Assembly: GCF_014646915.1 (NCBI RefSeq) | Contig: NZ_BMOE01000001.1 | Span: 338,568-402,567 of the forward strand | Direction of reading: 5' to 3' | Origin: Deinococcus aquiradiocola | GTDB taxonomy: Bacteria > Deinococcota > Deinococci > Deinococcales > Deinococcaceae | Length of the DNA: 64,000 bases | Part shown: piece by piece, positions 9,741 through 20,180 of the stretch | Layout: every line of letters begins with the position of its first letter | How positions within the stretch are numbered: position 1 is the first letter of the stretch | Position numbers and translations under genes: made by a program | The notes under the pieces: model-generated | What the model saw: only the letters and a program-made list of their open reading frames with translations | What the model was told of the DNA's origin: nothing | Databases searched by the model: none

Positions 9741-11930
9741 ATGACCCGCAGCGACGCGAGCACCCCCCCGGCCCCGCACACCGACCCGACCCGACCCACC
9801 CCCGGCCCGGACCTCGCCGCCTGGAAAGCCCTCGCCCGCAAGGACCTGCGCGGCCAGGAACCCGAAACGCTCAACCGCGCCACGCCCGAAGGCCTCACCC
9901 TCAAGGCCCTCTACACCGCCGAGGACCTCGCGGGCCTCGACATCCACACCCTGCCGGGCCTGCCGCCCTACACGCGCGGCCCGCGCGCCACCATGTACGC
10001 GCACCGCCCCTGGACCATCCGGCAGTACGCGGGCTTCTCCACCGCGCAGGAAAGCAACGCCTTCTACCGCCGCAACCTCGCCGCCGGACAGAAGGGCCTG
10101 TCCGTCGCCTTCGACCTCGCCACGCACCGCGGTTACGACTCCGACCACCCGCGCGTCACCGGCGACGTCGGCAAGGCAGGCGTCGCCATCGACAGCGTCG
10201 AGGACATGAAGGTCCTCTTCGACGGCATCCCCCTCAGCGAGATGTCCGTCTCCATGACCATGAACGGCGCCGTGCTGCCCGTCCTCGCCGCGTACATCGT
10301 GGCCGGACAGGAACAGGGCGCGGCGCTTGACCAGCTGTCCGGCACCATCCAGAACGACATCCTCAAGGAATTCATGGTCCGCAACACCTACATCTACCCG
10401 CCCGCGCCCAGCATGCGGATCATCGCGGACATCATCGAATTCACGGCCCGCCACATGCCCAGATTCAACAGCATCAGCATCTCCGGCTACCACCTGCAGG
10501 AAGCGGGCGCGAACGGCGCACTGGAACTCGCGTACACCCTCGCGGACGGCCTGGAGTACGTGCGTGCCGCGCTCGGCAAGGGCCTGCACGTCGACGAGTT
10601 CGCGCCGCGCCTGAGTTTCTTCTTCGCGATCGGCATGAACTTCTACACCGAGGTCGCCAAACTCCGCGCCGCTCGCCTCCTGTGGGCCGAACTCATGGCG
10701 CAGTTCTCGCCGCAGAACCCCCTCAGCAGCGCCCTGCGCACCCACTGCCAGACGAGCGGCTGGAGCCTCACCGAGCAGGACCCGTACAACAACGTCGTCC
10801 GCACGGCCATCGAGGCGATGGCGGCCGTGTTCGGCGGCACGCAGAGCCTCCACACCAACTCCTTCGACGAGGCGATCGGCCTGCCCACCGAGACGTCCGC
10901 CCGCATCGCCCGCAACACGCAGCTCATCCTGCAGGAGGAAACCGGCATTCCCGGCGTCGTCGACCCCTGGGGCGGCAGCTTCATGATGGAGCGCCTCACG
11001 CACGACCTCGCCGCGCAGGCCCGCGACCTGATCCGCGAGGTCGAAGGCCTGGGCGGCATGGCGCGCGCCATCGAGTCCGGCCTGCCGAAACTGCGGATCG
11101 AGGAGAGCGCCGCCCGCAAACAGGCCCGCATCGACCGGGGCGAGGACGTCATCGTGGGCGTGAACCGCTACCGGCCCACCGAGGTGACTGTCACCGAGGT
11201 GCGCGACATCGACAACGACAGCGTCCGCGAGGCGCAGGTCGCGCTGCTCGGCCGCATCCGCGCCGGACGCGACCCGGACGCCGTGCAGCGCACCCTGCAG
11301 GCCCTGGAGGACGCCGCCCGCAGCGGCGAGGGCAACCTCCTCGCGCTCAGCGTCGAGGCGATGCGGGCGCGCGCCACGGTCGGCGAGGTGTCCGGCGCGC
11401 TGGAACGCGTGTACGGACGGCACGCGGCCGAGATCCGCACCGTGAGCGGCGTGTTCGCGCAGGGCATGGACGGCGACGAGGGCTTCGAGGCCCTGCAGCG
11501 CGACATCACGACCTTCGCGCAGCGCGAGGGCCGCCGCCCGCGCATGCTGGTCGTCAAGATGGGCCAGGACGGCCACGACCGCGGCGCGAAGGTCATCGCG
11601 ACGTCCTTCGCGGACCTCGGCTTCGACGTGGACATGGGCCCCCTCTTCCAGACGCCGGAGGAGGCCGCCCGGCAGGCCATCGAGAACGACGTGCACGTCA
11701 TCGGCGTGTCCAGCCAGGCGGCAGGCCACAAGACCCTCATCCCGGCCCTCGTGCGCGCCCTGCAGGCCGAGGGGGCGGGCGACATCCTCGTCATCGCGGG
11801 CGGCGTGATCCCGCAGCAGGACTACGCGTTCCTGCGCGAACAGGGCGTGGCGGGCATCTTCGGTCCCGGCACGCCGATCCTCACGAGCGCGCGCGCCGTG
11901 CTGGACCTGCTCGCGCAGCGCCACGCCTGA
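9741..11930 (+). CDS. methylmalonyl-CoA mutase, single-chain with B12-binding domain
   Basis: 729 residues. It interconverts (R)-methylmalonyl-CoA and succinyl-CoA with adenosylcobalamin, linking propionate and odd-chain or branched amino-acid breakdown to the TCA cycle. The N-terminal TIM-barrel substrate domain (about 70-560) shows [42 protein letters not shown] and [14 protein letters not shown]. The C-terminal cobalamin domain has the DxHxxG motif at D610, H612 and G615 ([13 protein letters not shown]). Length and domain order match the catalytic subunit (ScpA/MutB type). AGGAGG precedes the ATG. meaB lies about 1 kb downstream on the same strand, supporting one functional unit. Confidence 0.95.
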   Translation: MTRSDASTPPAPHTDPTRPTPGPDLAAWKALARKDLRGQEPETLNRATPEGLTLKALYTAEDLAGLDIHTLPGLPPYTRGPRATMYAHRPWTIRQYAGFSTAQESNAFYRRNLAAGQKGLSVAFDLATHRGYDSDHPRVTGDVGKAGVAIDSVEDMKVLFDGIPLSEMSVSMTMNGAVLPVLAAYIVAGQEQGAALDQLSGTIQNDILKEFMVRNTYIYPPAPSMRIIADIIEFTARHMPRFNSISISGYHLQEAGANGALELAYTLADGLEYVRAALGKGLHVDEFAPRLSFFFAIGMNFYTEVAKLRAARLLWAELMAQFSPQNPLSSALRTHCQTSGWSLTEQDPYNNVVRTAIEAMAAVFGGTQSLHTNSFDEAIGLPTETSARIARNTQLILQEETGIPGVVDPWGGSFMMERLTHDLAAQARDLIREVEGLGGMARAIESGLPKLRIEESAARKQARIDRGEDVIVGVNRYRPTEVTVTEVRDIDNDSVREAQVALLGRIRAGRDPDAVQRTLQALEDAARSGEGNLLALSVEAMRARATVGEVSGALERVYGRHAAEIRTVSGVFAQGMDGDEGFEALQRDITTFAQREGRRPRMLVVKMGQDGHDRGAKVIATSFADLGFDVDMGPLFQTPEEAARQAIENDVHVIGVSSQAAGHKTLIPALVRALQAEGAGDILVIAGGVIPQQDYAFLREQGVAGIFGPGTPILTSARAVLDLLAQRHA

Positions 11931-11931
11931 C

Positions 11932-12435
11932 ATGCGCCGCGCCGCCCGCCTCGCCCTGCTGCTCGCCATCCTGAGCGGCAGCGAGGCCCGTGCCGGAACG
12001 TACGACGCCACGCCCGCCGCCATCCAGGCCGTGCGGCAGACGTACGCGGACGTGGTGAACCTCGCCGCGCAGGGCGCGCTGCTGCAGTTCCGGCGGGACT
12101 TCAGCTGCCCCGGCGCGCCCGACGGGACGCGCACCCTGTGGCGTGACGCGGCCGGACGCGTCCGCAGGTACGCCTTCACCGGCGGGACCGGCGATCAGGC
12201 GCTCACCGTCACCGAGTACTTCACGCCCGAAACGCGCCTCGCCTTCACGCTCATCGAGGCGGGCGCCACCAACGGCACCACCGTCGAGACGCGCGTGTAC
12301 TTCGGCCCGGCCGGGAACGTCCTCCGGGCCGACGAGCGCCGCGTGAAAGGCCCCGGCTACCCCTTCGCGCCGTTCTGGACGTGGATCACGCCGCTGCCCG
12401 AGGTGGCATTCAACGCGCCCGCCCCCTGCCCCTGA
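11932..12435 (+). CDS. exported protein of unknown function
   Basis: 167 residues starting one base after the mutase stop, so probably cotranslated. A signal peptide (LALLLAILSGSEARA) precedes a mature part rich in beta strands (RRYAFTGGTGDQALTVTEYF, TNGTTVETRVYFGPAGNV) that ends in a proline-rich tail. I do not recognise a family. Two Cys residues (FSCPG and the C-terminal PCP) could pair outside the membrane. The link with the mutase may be positional only. Confidence 0.65.
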   Translation: MRRAARLALLLAILSGSEARAGTYDATPAAIQAVRQTYADVVNLAAQGALLQFRRDFSCPGAPDGTRTLWRDAAGRVRRYAFTGGTGDQALTVTEYFTPETRLAFTLIEAGATNGTTVETRVYFGPAGNVLRADERRVKGPGYPFAPFWTWITPLPEVAFNAPAPCP

Positions 12436-12484
12436 AGAGGGCCGCTCTCACCGCGTCACAGAGGAGTGTGGAACACTGAACCGC

Positions 12485-12895
12485 ATGCGTCACCGACCCT
12501 CCCGCCTCGTCGCCGCCGCCCTCGCCGCCGTGCTCGGCAGCACCGCCACTGCCGCCACTGCGCCCGTCCTGCGGCCCCTGCCGCTCGGCGCCGCCTGCCA
12601 GAAGGCCGGGTACACCGCCCTGCAGGACAGCGCCGGGACCCTCCGCGTCCTGCGCTACGTGCGCCTCATCCCCGACAACACCGCCCGCCAGACGCAGTAC
12701 TACAGCGCCAGGGGCGCCCTGCAGAGCGCGAAGCTCACCGGGAGCGGCTTCGTGGGCCTGCTGTACGACCTGACCCTTACCGCGCGCGGCAACACCCTCA
12801 CCGAGAAAGGCTACCGCGCGAAGTTCTTCACCACGCCCGCCGAACGCCTCCTGCGCGACGCGGCCGCCGTGAAGGCCGGACGATGCGCGCCCTGA
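12485..12895 (+). CDS. exported protein of unknown function
   Basis: 136 residues with a signal peptide ([16 protein letters not shown]) and a small mature domain containing two Cys (AACQKAG and GRCAP at the end). No family is recognised. It sits between the gene at 11932 and meaB on the same strand with short gaps, so it is probably part of the same transcript. Strand content and size resemble the preceding exported protein, but I cannot show that they are homologous. Confidence 0.6.
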   Translation: MRHRPSRLVAAALAAVLGSTATAATAPVLRPLPLGAACQKAGYTALQDSAGTLRVLRYVRLIPDNTARQTQYYSARGALQSAKLTGSGFVGLLYDLTLTARGNTLTEKGYRAKFFTTPAERLLRDAAAVKAGRCAP

Positions 12896-12911
12896 CGCGC
12901 CGGGACCACCC

Positions 12912-13874
12912 TTGACCGCCTCGCTGCACCCGCTGGCCGCGCCGCTCCTGCAGGGCTCCCGCCGCGCGCTCGCGCAGGCCATCACCCTCGCGGAAAGCAC
13001 CCGCCCCGACCACGAAACGCAGGCCCAATCTCTCCTCGCGGACCTGCTCCCCCACGCGGGCCGCAGCCTGCGCGTCGGCCTGACCGGCGTGCCCGGCGTC
13101 GGCAAGAGCACCTTCATCGAGGCGCTCGGCACGCTCCTCGCCGACCGGGGACACCGCGTCGCCGTGCTCGCCGTGGACCCCAGCAGCGCCCGCACCGGCG
13201 GCAGCATCATGGGAGACAAGACCCGCATGCCGCGCCTCACCGTGCACCCCCGCGCCTTCATCCGCCCCAGCCCGTCCGGCGGCACGCTCGGCGGCGTCAC
13301 GCGCCGCACCCGCGAAGCCATCACCCTCTGCGAGGCCGCCGGGTACGACCTGATCCTCGTCGAGACGGTCGGTGTCGGCCAGTCCGAAACGCAGGTGGCC
13401 GCCATGACCGACGCCTTCGTGCTCCTCACCCTCCCCAACGCCGGAGACGAACTGCAGGGCATCAAGCGCGGCATCATGGAACTCGCCGACCTGTGCGTCG
13501 TCAACAAGGCCGACACCGACCCCGCCGCCGCCAACCGCGCCCAGGGCGAACTGAACGCCGCCCTGCACCTCCTCACCCCCAGAGGCGCCACCTGGACGCC
13601 ACGCGCCGTGCAGGTCAGCGCCCTCACCGGCGCGGGCCTCCCCGAACTGTGGGACGCCCTGCAGGACCACCGCGCCGCCACCGCCCCGCACCTCCAAGAC
13701 CGCAGGCAGGCGCAACTGCTCGGCTGGTTCGATGACCTGCTCCGCGAGGCCGCGTGGCGCACCTTCCAGGCCCGGCACGACCCCCGCACCCTGCAGGACT
13801 GCCGGGACGCCGTCCTGAACGGCACCCTCACCCCTGTGCAGGGCGTGCAGCGCCTCCTGCGCGGCGAACCCTGA
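12912..13874 (+). CDS. meaB: methylmalonyl-CoA mutase-associated GTPase MeaB
   Basis: 320 residues of the MeaB/ArgK G3E GTPase family, the chaperone that protects and reloads methylmalonyl-CoA mutase with adenosylcobalamin. The P-loop GVPGVGKST is at 59-67; [54 protein letters not shown] and NKAD follow in family order. The only start fitting the family length is TTG at 12912 (TTGACCGCCTCG); no ATG or GTG is available nearby. It closes the mutase cluster and is followed by a strong hairpin. Confidence 0.93.
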   Translation: MTASLHPLAAPLLQGSRRALAQAITLAESTRPDHETQAQSLLADLLPHAGRSLRVGLTGVPGVGKSTFIEALGTLLADRGHRVAVLAVDPSSARTGGSIMGDKTRMPRLTVHPRAFIRPSPSGGTLGGVTRRTREAITLCEAAGYDLILVETVGVGQSETQVAAMTDAFVLLTLPNAGDELQGIKRGIMELADLCVVNKADTDPAAANRAQGELNAALHLLTPRGATWTPRAVQVSALTGAGLPELWDALQDHRAATAPHLQDRRQAQLLGWFDDLLREAAWRTFQARHDPRTLQDCRDAVLNGTLTPVQGVQRLLRGEP

Positions 13875-13898
13875 ACCCACCACGCCGTACACAGGCAC

Positions 13899-13937
13899 GA
13901 AATACCCCCCATCCCAGCGAGGGACGGGGGGTATTTC
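13899..13937. terminator. bidirectional 17-bp hairpin between meaB and ferritin-like gene
   Basis: GAAATACCCCCCATCCC (13899-13915) pairs with GGGACGGGGGGTATTTC (13921-13937) with one A-C mismatch over a 5-base loop. The stem is flanked by A/T in both directions and lies between convergent genes. Confidence 0.8.
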
Positions 13938-13990
13938 AGGTCGGTCCGAACGGGAACGGCAGCGCCGCACCTGCCCGGAATCCGTCTGTT

Positions 13991-14884
<894 letters not shown>

Positions 14885-14940
14885 GATGTGCTCCTTGTGG
14901 CGGGCCTGGGAATGCGTGGGCCCGCTTCGTTGCTCACACA

Positions 14941-14946
14941 GGTATA
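14941..14946 (-). promoter_or_regulatory. possible -10 hexamer for ferritin-like gene
   Basis: TATACC on the minus strand about 57 bases before the ATG. The direct-repeat array at 14977-15014 would then lie just upstream of the -35 position. Confidence 0.4.
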
Positions 14947-14976
14947 TGCGCCCGCGCGCCGGGCGGATGTTCACGG

Positions 14977-15014
14977 CAAGGTTTCCTCAGGGTTCCTTCA
15001 GGGTTGTCTCAAGG
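14977..15014 (-). repeat. three-and-a-half direct repeats with 11-bp period (response-regulator site candidate)
   Basis: On the plus strand the pattern is GGTTTCCTCAG, GGTTCCTTCAG, GGTTGTCTCAA, then GG; each unit is 11 bp. Heptamers repeated at one helical turn are typical binding sites of OmpR/PhoB-type regulators. The array lies between the divergent ferritin-like and HIT genes and fits the activator position for the former. Confidence 0.5.
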
Positions 15015-15084
15015 TCCACACGCCCTGCGCCTCGCCTCACAAGGGCCGCTCACGCGCGCTGCGTCCATGCCGCCCGCTTCCCTG

Positions 15085-15090
15085 TACAGT
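15085..15090 (+). promoter_or_regulatory. -10 hexamer of leaderless-type promoter (HIT gene)
   Basis: TACAGT ends 6 bases before the ATG at 15097. Confidence 0.6.
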
Positions 15091-15096
15091 GACCTC

Positions 15097-15438
15097 ATGC
15101 CCGACAAGACCCTCTTCGAGCGCATCATCGACCGCGAGATCCCCAGCCAGATCGTGTACGAGGACGACGACTATATCGCCATCCGCGACATCGCTCCCAA
15201 AGCGCCCGTGCACCTGCTCGTCATTCCCAAGCACGTCAGCGCCCGCGTCGACGAGATCACGGACGCGGGCGAGATGGGCCGCCTGTGGCTCACGGCCGTC
15301 CGGGTCGCCCGGGAGCACCTGAGCGACTACCGCCTGATCGTGAACGTCGGCTCGGGCGGCGGGCAGGAGGTGTTCCACACGCACGTGCACGTCCTGGGCG
15401 GCTGGGAGGGCGCGCATCCGGTCGGCTTCGGCACCTGA
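15097..15438 (+). CDS. HIT-family (HINT-like) nucleotide-binding protein
   Basis: 113 residues, the HINT branch of the histidine-triad family, which hydrolyse purine nucleoside phosphoramidates. The signature HTHVHV with H94, H96 and H98 lies near the C-terminus, preceded by [37 protein letters not shown] at the start is characteristic. The upstream in-frame extension has no homology and the promoter hexamer supports this ATG. It is transcribed alone. Confidence 0.93.
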   Translation: MPDKTLFERIIDREIPSQIVYEDDDYIAIRDIAPKAPVHLLVIPKHVSARVDEITDAGEMGRLWLTAVRVAREHLSDYRLIVNVGSGGGQEVFHTHVHVLGGWEGAHPVGFGT

Positions 15439-15508
15439 CCGGGATTCCGAACGTCCGGCGGCCCCTCGTCCTCATGGGCGGGGGGCTTCGTCGTGACGCG
15501 CGCCGCGG

Positions 15509-15514
15509 TAAACT
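15509..15514 (+). promoter_or_regulatory. -10 hexamer of leaderless-type promoter (ABC ATPase)
   Basis: TAAACT ends 7 bases before the ATG at 15522. Confidence 0.6.
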
Positions 15515-15521
15515 CTGGCCC

Positions 15522-16292
<771 letters not shown>

Positions 16293-16301
16293 TCCGCACT
16301 C

Positions 16302-16321
16302 CGGCCCCGCGTGTGGGGCCG
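16302..16321 (+). terminator. short hairpin after ABC ATPase gene
   Basis: CGGCCCC pairs with GGGGCCG over a 6-base loop, starting 10 bases after the stop. Confidence 0.5.
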
Positions 16322-16376
16322 CGTCACCCGCGCCAGAACAGGAGCCGCGCCCCGGTGACGCGCGCGGCCCGCACAC

Positions 16377-16382
16377 TACAAT
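16377..16382 (+). promoter_or_regulatory. -10 hexamer of leaderless-type promoter (Nif3-like gene)
   Basis: TACAAT ends 7 bases before the ATG at 16390. Confidence 0.6.
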
Positions 16383-16389
16383 CAGCGCC

Positions 16390-17178
16390 ATGACCGACCC
16401 GACCCCCCAGGACACCCCCACGCCCGCCAAGCGCGGCGTCCCGCTCACCGAACTGACCGCCTGGCTCGACACGTACCTGCGGACCGCCGACTTCAAGGAC
16501 TGGAGCAACAACGGCCTGCAGGTCGAAGGCAACAGTGTCGTCACGCGCGTCGCGGCCAGCGTGGACACCAGCGAGCGCAGCATCGAGGACGCCATCGCCA
16601 GCGGCGCGAACCTGATGATCGTGCACCACGGCCTCTTCTGGAACAAGCCGCTCATGGTGACCGGACCGCACCGCCGCCGCCTGCAGGCCGCGCTGGACGC
16701 CGGGCTCAGCATCTACGCCTCGCACCTGCCGCTGGACGCCCACCCGGAGGTCGGGAACAACGCCATGATGGCGTTCGCCCTCAGCCTGCAGAACGCCCGG
16801 CCCGCCTTCGGGATCGGCCAGATGGGCGAACTGCCGTACGAGCTGACGCTGCAGGACTTCGCGGAACGCGTGCAGAAACTCACGGGCGAGATCTGCCTCG
16901 TGCACGGCGGGGGCGGCGGGACGGGCGTGCACCGGCTCGGCATCGTGAGCGGCAGCGGCGCGGAGTACATCACGCAGGCGGCCGAGCTGGGCCTCGACAC
17001 CCTGCTGACCGGCGAGCCGGAACACAAGCACTTCCACGACGCCTTCGAGCTGGGCATCAACGTCGTGTACGCCGGGCATTACGAGACGGAGACCTTCGGG
17101 GTGCGCGCCCTCGCCGCGAGGCTGGAGGAGCAGTTCGGTCTGCCGTGGCAGTTCCTGCACCTGCCCACCGGCCTGTGA
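16390..17178 (+). CDS. Nif3-like dinuclear metal centre protein
   Basis: 262 residues of the NIF3/YbgI (GTP cyclohydrolase 1 type 2-like) family, hexameric rings with a two-metal site. Metal ligands are visible at H79-H80 (MIVHHGLFW), in ASHLPLDAHPEVGNN and at the C-terminal GHYETE (H230). The biochemical role of the family is still uncertain. The length equals the short form without the central CutA-like insert. A possible transcript with tmk follows, with 46 bases between them. Confidence 0.9.
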   Translation: MTDPTPQDTPTPAKRGVPLTELTAWLDTYLRTADFKDWSNNGLQVEGNSVVTRVAASVDTSERSIEDAIASGANLMIVHHGLFWNKPLMVTGPHRRRLQAALDAGLSIYASHLPLDAHPEVGNNAMMAFALSLQNARPAFGIGQMGELPYELTLQDFAERVQKLTGEICLVHGGGGGTGVHRLGIVSGSGAEYITQAAELGLDTLLTGEPEHKHFHDAFELGINVVYAGHYETETFGVRALAARLEEQFGLPWQFLHLPTGL

Positions 17179-17224
17179 GGCGCCGACCACCCACCCGTCC
17201 TGCGTGCGCGTGCGGGGCGCCCGC

Positions 17225-17839
17225 GTGAGTCTCTTCGTCACGCTGGAAGGGCCGGAAGGAGCGGGCAAGAGCACGCAGCTGCGCCTGCTCGCCGCGCGGC
17301 TGGAGGCGGCGGGCGTCACGCCCGTCCTGACGCGCGAGCCGGGCGGGACCGACATCGGCACGCAGCTGCGCGCCCTGGTGCTCGACACGCGCAGCCTGAT
17401 GGACCCCATGACGGAGTTCCTGATCTACAGCGCGAGTCGCGCGCAGCTCGTGCGTGAGGTCGTGCGCCCCACCCTGGCCTCGGGCGGCGTGGTCGTCTGC
17501 GACCGGTACGTGGACTCCTCGTACGCGTACCAGGGGTATGGGCGCGGCCTGGACCTGCGGCACCTGCGGGCCGTGAGCGACGCCGCGACCGGCGGACTGC
17601 TGCCGCACCTGACGGTCCTGCTGGACCTCGACCCCGCCACCGGCCTGACGCGCGCCGCGCGGGTCGGCACGCCGGACCGCATCGAGGCGGCAGGCCTCGT
17701 TTTCCATGAGCGCGTCCGTGCGGGCTTCCAGGCGCTCGCGCAGGCGGATCCCGCACGCTTCCTGACGCTGGACGCCACCCGGCCGGAAGGGGAGATCTCG
17801 GACCGCATCTGGGCCGCCGTGGGTCCTCACCTGCCGTAA
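17225..17839 (+). CDS. tmk: thymidylate kinase
   Basis: 204 residues; phosphorylates dTMP to dTDP. P-loop GPEGAGKST at 9-17, REPGGTDIGTQLRAL, DRY motif at 93-95 (CDRYVDSSYAYQG) and the LID region RAARVGTPDRIEAAG with the E-a-a-g end are in order. The GTG at 17225 gives the usual SLFVTLEG start; a GTG 21 bases earlier is possible but less likely. It is essential for DNA synthesis in most bacteria. Confidence 0.94.
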   Translation: MSLFVTLEGPEGAGKSTQLRLLAARLEAAGVTPVLTREPGGTDIGTQLRALVLDTRSLMDPMTEFLIYSASRAQLVREVVRPTLASGGVVVCDRYVDSSYAYQGYGRGLDLRHLRAVSDAATGGLLPHLTVLLDLDPATGLTRAARVGTPDRIEAAGLVFHERVRAGFQALAQADPARFLTLDATRPEGEISDRIWAAVGPHLP

Positions 17840-17868
17840 GGCTGGCCGGGGCGCCGGATAAACAGATA

Positions 17869-17900
17869 GGGGGCCAGGAGCGAACCGCTTCCCGGCCCCC
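17869..17900. terminator. hairpin between convergent tmk and glutaminyl cyclotransferase genes
   Basis: GGGGGCCAGGAGCG pairs imperfectly with CGCTTCCCGGCCCCC over a short loop; it lies between the two stops. Confidence 0.6.
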
Positions 17901-17913
17901 CCGTCCTGTGTGG

Positions 17914-18741
17914 TCAGGGAGCGGGCGTGAGGCCCGGCACGCGCACCTCGTACACGGTCGGCCAGCGTTTCCCGGTCAGCAGCAGCGTGCCGCGCGCCCG
18001 GTTGAACGCGATGCCGTTCGGGATGTCGTCGAAGGTCGGCGTGCGCCCCGCCTTCACGGTGTCGTCCGCCGCCTCGCGGCTCAGTTCCGACACGTCCAGC
18101 CACGCCGTCACCCGCCCCGTCTTCGGGTCGATCCGTGCGATGCGGTTCGTGAGCCAGATGTTCGCCCAGATGAAGCCGCCCGCGAACTCCAGTTCGTTCA
18201 GCCGTTCGACCGGCATGCCCGCCGCCATTACCTTCACGGTGCGCGTCACCGCGAAGGTGCGCGGGTCGCGGTACGTCAGGGTGCTGCTCCCGTCGCTCAT
18301 GACGAGGCGCGACCCGTCGTTCGTGAGGCCCCAGCCCTCGCCGGTGTACCGGAAGCGGCCCGTCTCCTTGAGCGTCACGGCGTCGTACACGAACGCCAGA
18401 CCGTCCTGCCACGTCAGCTCGAACAGCTGCCCGCCCAGCACCGTGATGCCTTCCCCGAACACGCCGTCCACCGGCGGCGTGCGCCTGAGCGTGACGGCTC
18501 CGGTCGCCGGGGTGGTGCGGCGCACGTCCGACTGCCCCTCCAGCCCGGTCCCCTCGAACAGCACGCCGCCGTTCAGCTCGAAGCCCTCCGTGAAGGCGGC
18601 CGGGTCGTGCGGCGTGCGCGTCACGACGGTCGGCCGGTACACGGGAATGGAGGTGCTCGTGGCGGGAGCGGCACTCGTGGCGAGCGCCGCACCGACGATC
18701 AGCAGCGGCAGCTGGAGGGGCAGGGGCAGGCGGGAGGTCAC
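17914..18741 (-). CDS. exported glutaminyl-peptide cyclotransferase (plant/bacterial type)
   Basis: 275 residues from GTG. A signal peptide (LQLPLLIVGAALATSAAPA) is followed by a beta-propeller with HDPAAFTEGFELNGGVLFEGTGLEGQS, FVYDAVTLKETGRFRYTGEGWGL, LNELEFAGGFIWANIWLTNRIARID and FDDIPNGIAFN, in the order seen in the glutamine cyclotransferase family (papaya QC type). These enzymes convert N-terminal Gln of exported peptides to pyroglutamate. A TAGACT hexamer ends 6 bases before the GTG. It converges on tmk. Confidence 0.88.
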   Translation of the reverse strand: MTSRLPLPLQLPLLIVGAALATSAAPATSTSIPVYRPTVVTRTPHDPAAFTEGFELNGGVLFEGTGLEGQSDVRRTTPATGAVTLRRTPPVDGVFGEGITVLGGQLFELTWQDGLAFVYDAVTLKETGRFRYTGEGWGLTNDGSRLVMSDGSSTLTYRDPRTFAVTRTVKVMAAGMPVERLNELEFAGGFIWANIWLTNRIARIDPKTGRVTAWLDVSELSREAADDTVKAGRTPTFDDIPNGIAFNRARGTLLLTGKRWPTVYEVRVPGLTPAP

Positions 18742-18747
18742 ACGTCC

Positions 18748-18753
18748 AGTCTA
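18748..18753 (-). promoter_or_regulatory. -10 hexamer of leaderless-type promoter (glutaminyl cyclotransferase)
   Basis: TAGACT on the minus strand, 6 bases before the GTG at 18741; it supports the GTG start. Confidence 0.6.
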
Positions 18754-18840
18754 GGCGGCAGGCTGCCGGGCCGCCATCCGCCGAACGGGCCGGTAACGTT
18801 ACGGAACGCTTGAGAAACGGCCGGGCGGGCGCCGCAGCAC

Positions 18841-18989
18841 GGGTCATTCCGGACGGAGCTGAATGCGAAGCCGCCGCCCGGCCGCAACCACCAGAGATGA
18901 CGGTCCTGAGGCGACCGCAGCGGGCAGACGTTCCGCAGGGCGCTGTTCTGCCCAGGAAGGGACGGCGACACCGTTTCCGGCATCCCTGA
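18841..18989. repeat. dispersed element, degenerate copy F
   Basis: Shares with copy B the blocks GAGCTGAA, CGCAGGGCGCTGTTCTGCCC, AGGAAGGGA and TTCCGGCATCCCTG, but the 12-bp end sequences are no longer recognisable. It abuts the queG stop codon. Unlike the other copies it lies between two genes of the same strand. Confidence 0.6.
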
Positions 18990-20096
18990 CTAACCGTGTT
19001 CCTCCAGTGCGCGGACGGCGGCGCGCGCCACGTCCTCGTGCGGGTCGTGCCGCAGGTGTTCCAGCCCGGAGATCAGCCCGTGCCGTCCGTACGCCCACGC
19101 GGCCGCCTCGCGCACCTCCCACGCGGGATCCTGCGCGGCGAGGTCCATGACGGCCCGCCCCGTCAGGTCCGGGTGGTTGCCCGCCACGTACGCGGCGTTG
19201 CGCGCCATGCCCTTGCGGCGCGGCCGTGAGAACGCCGTGTGCCCGTACTGCCGCTGAAACTCCCGTTCCGACACCCCGAAGAACCGCGTGAGGTCCGGGT
19301 GCGCGAGCTCCGCGTCCGGCACGAACAGCTGCGCGAGCGGGCCTGCCCGCACCGTCCACGGGCACACCTCGCTGCACACGTCGCAGCCGAACAGCCACTC
19401 GCCCAGACGCGGCCGCAGCGCCCACGGGACGGGGCCGCGCTGCTCGATGGTGAGCGCCGAGAGGCACACGCGCGCGTCCACCAGCCGGTCCGGCCCGATG
19501 GCGTCCGTCGGGCAGGCCGTGACGCAGCGCGTGCAGCGCCCGCAGCGGTCCGGGTGGGCGGGCGCGGGCGGCGGGGCGCTCAGGTCCGTCAGCAGGACCG
19601 CCAGCGTCGTGAACGCCCCCAGCGACGTGGACAGCAGCATGCCCGACCGGCCCTGCCAGCCGGGAAACGCGCGGCCCGCCAGCGCCCGCTCCAGCACCGG
19701 GCCGTGATCCACGTACCCGCGCGCCCGCACGCCCAGCGTCAGCGCCTCCGCGCGCAGCACGTCCAGCAGCGGTTCCAGCTGCGCGTGATAGTCGGGCGTC
19801 CACGCGTACCGCGCCACGCGCCCCAGCCGCACCCCACCCGGGGGCACCTCCTGCGGCGCGAAGGCGTGCGACACGCCCAGCACCAGCACGCTTCCCGCGC
19901 CCTCCAGCGACGAGGACAGGTCCGCGCGGCGCGGCAGCTGGCGCGGCAGGTACTCCAGGCTCCCGTGCCGCCCCCCGTCCAGCCACGCGCGGTACGCGTC
20001 CACCTCGCCGGTGCGGGGGGCGGCGTCCGTCCAGCCGGTCACCTCGAAGCCCAGCTCCAGCGCCAGGGCCGACAGGAGGTCGCGGGCAGACGTCAT
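18990..20096 (-). CDS. queG: epoxyqueuosine reductase QueG
   Basis: 368 residues; cobalamin- and iron-sulphur-dependent enzyme making queuosine from epoxyqueuosine at tRNA position 34. Two 4Fe-4S clusters are visible: C185, C188, C191, C195 (CGRCTRCVTACPTDAI) and C238, C241, C245 (CDVCSEVCPW). The N-terminal part contains VLVLGVSHAF and ARYAWTPDYHAQLEPLL, and the C-terminus has HEAT-like helices (NHPDLTGRAV, WEVREAAAWAYGRHG). Length matches QueG. TACACT ends 7 bases before the ATG. Other queuosine genes are not in the window. Confidence 0.94.
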   Translation of the reverse strand: MTSARDLLSALALELGFEVTGWTDAAPRTGEVDAYRAWLDGGRHGSLEYLPRQLPRRADLSSSLEGAGSVLVLGVSHAFAPQEVPPGGVRLGRVARYAWTPDYHAQLEPLLDVLRAEALTLGVRARGYVDHGPVLERALAGRAFPGWQGRSGMLLSTSLGAFTTLAVLLTDLSAPPPAPAHPDRCGRCTRCVTACPTDAIGPDRLVDARVCLSALTIEQRGPVPWALRPRLGEWLFGCDVCSEVCPWTVRAGPLAQLFVPDAELAHPDLTRFFGVSEREFQRQYGHTAFSRPRRKGMARNAAYVAGNHPDLTGRAVMDLAAQDPAWEVREAAAWAYGRHGLISGLEHLRHDPHEDVARAAVRALEEHG

Positions 20097-20103
20097 GCGG
20101 GGA

Positions 20104-20109
20104 AGTGTA
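20104..20109 (-). promoter_or_regulatory. -10 hexamer of leaderless-type promoter (queG)
   Basis: TACACT on the minus strand, 7 bases before the ATG at 20096. Confidence 0.6.
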
Positions 20110-20116
20110 AAGCAAA

Positions 20117-20145
20117 CGGCTCCCGCCGGAGGAAGGCAGGAGCCG
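20117..20145 (-). terminator. hairpin after pgl
   Basis: CGGCTCCCGCC and GGCAGGAGCCG pair with one mismatch over a 7-base loop, 36 bases past the pgl stop; end of the pentose phosphate operon. Confidence 0.6.
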
Positions 20146-20180
20146 AAAGTGAAGAGGAAGGTGTGGCGTGCGCCGTCAGT

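Noticed and set aside
9654..12179. Minus-strand frame of about 841 residues opposite the mutase gene
   Set aside because: Antisense shadow of a clear methylmalonyl-CoA mutase; no domain recognised.
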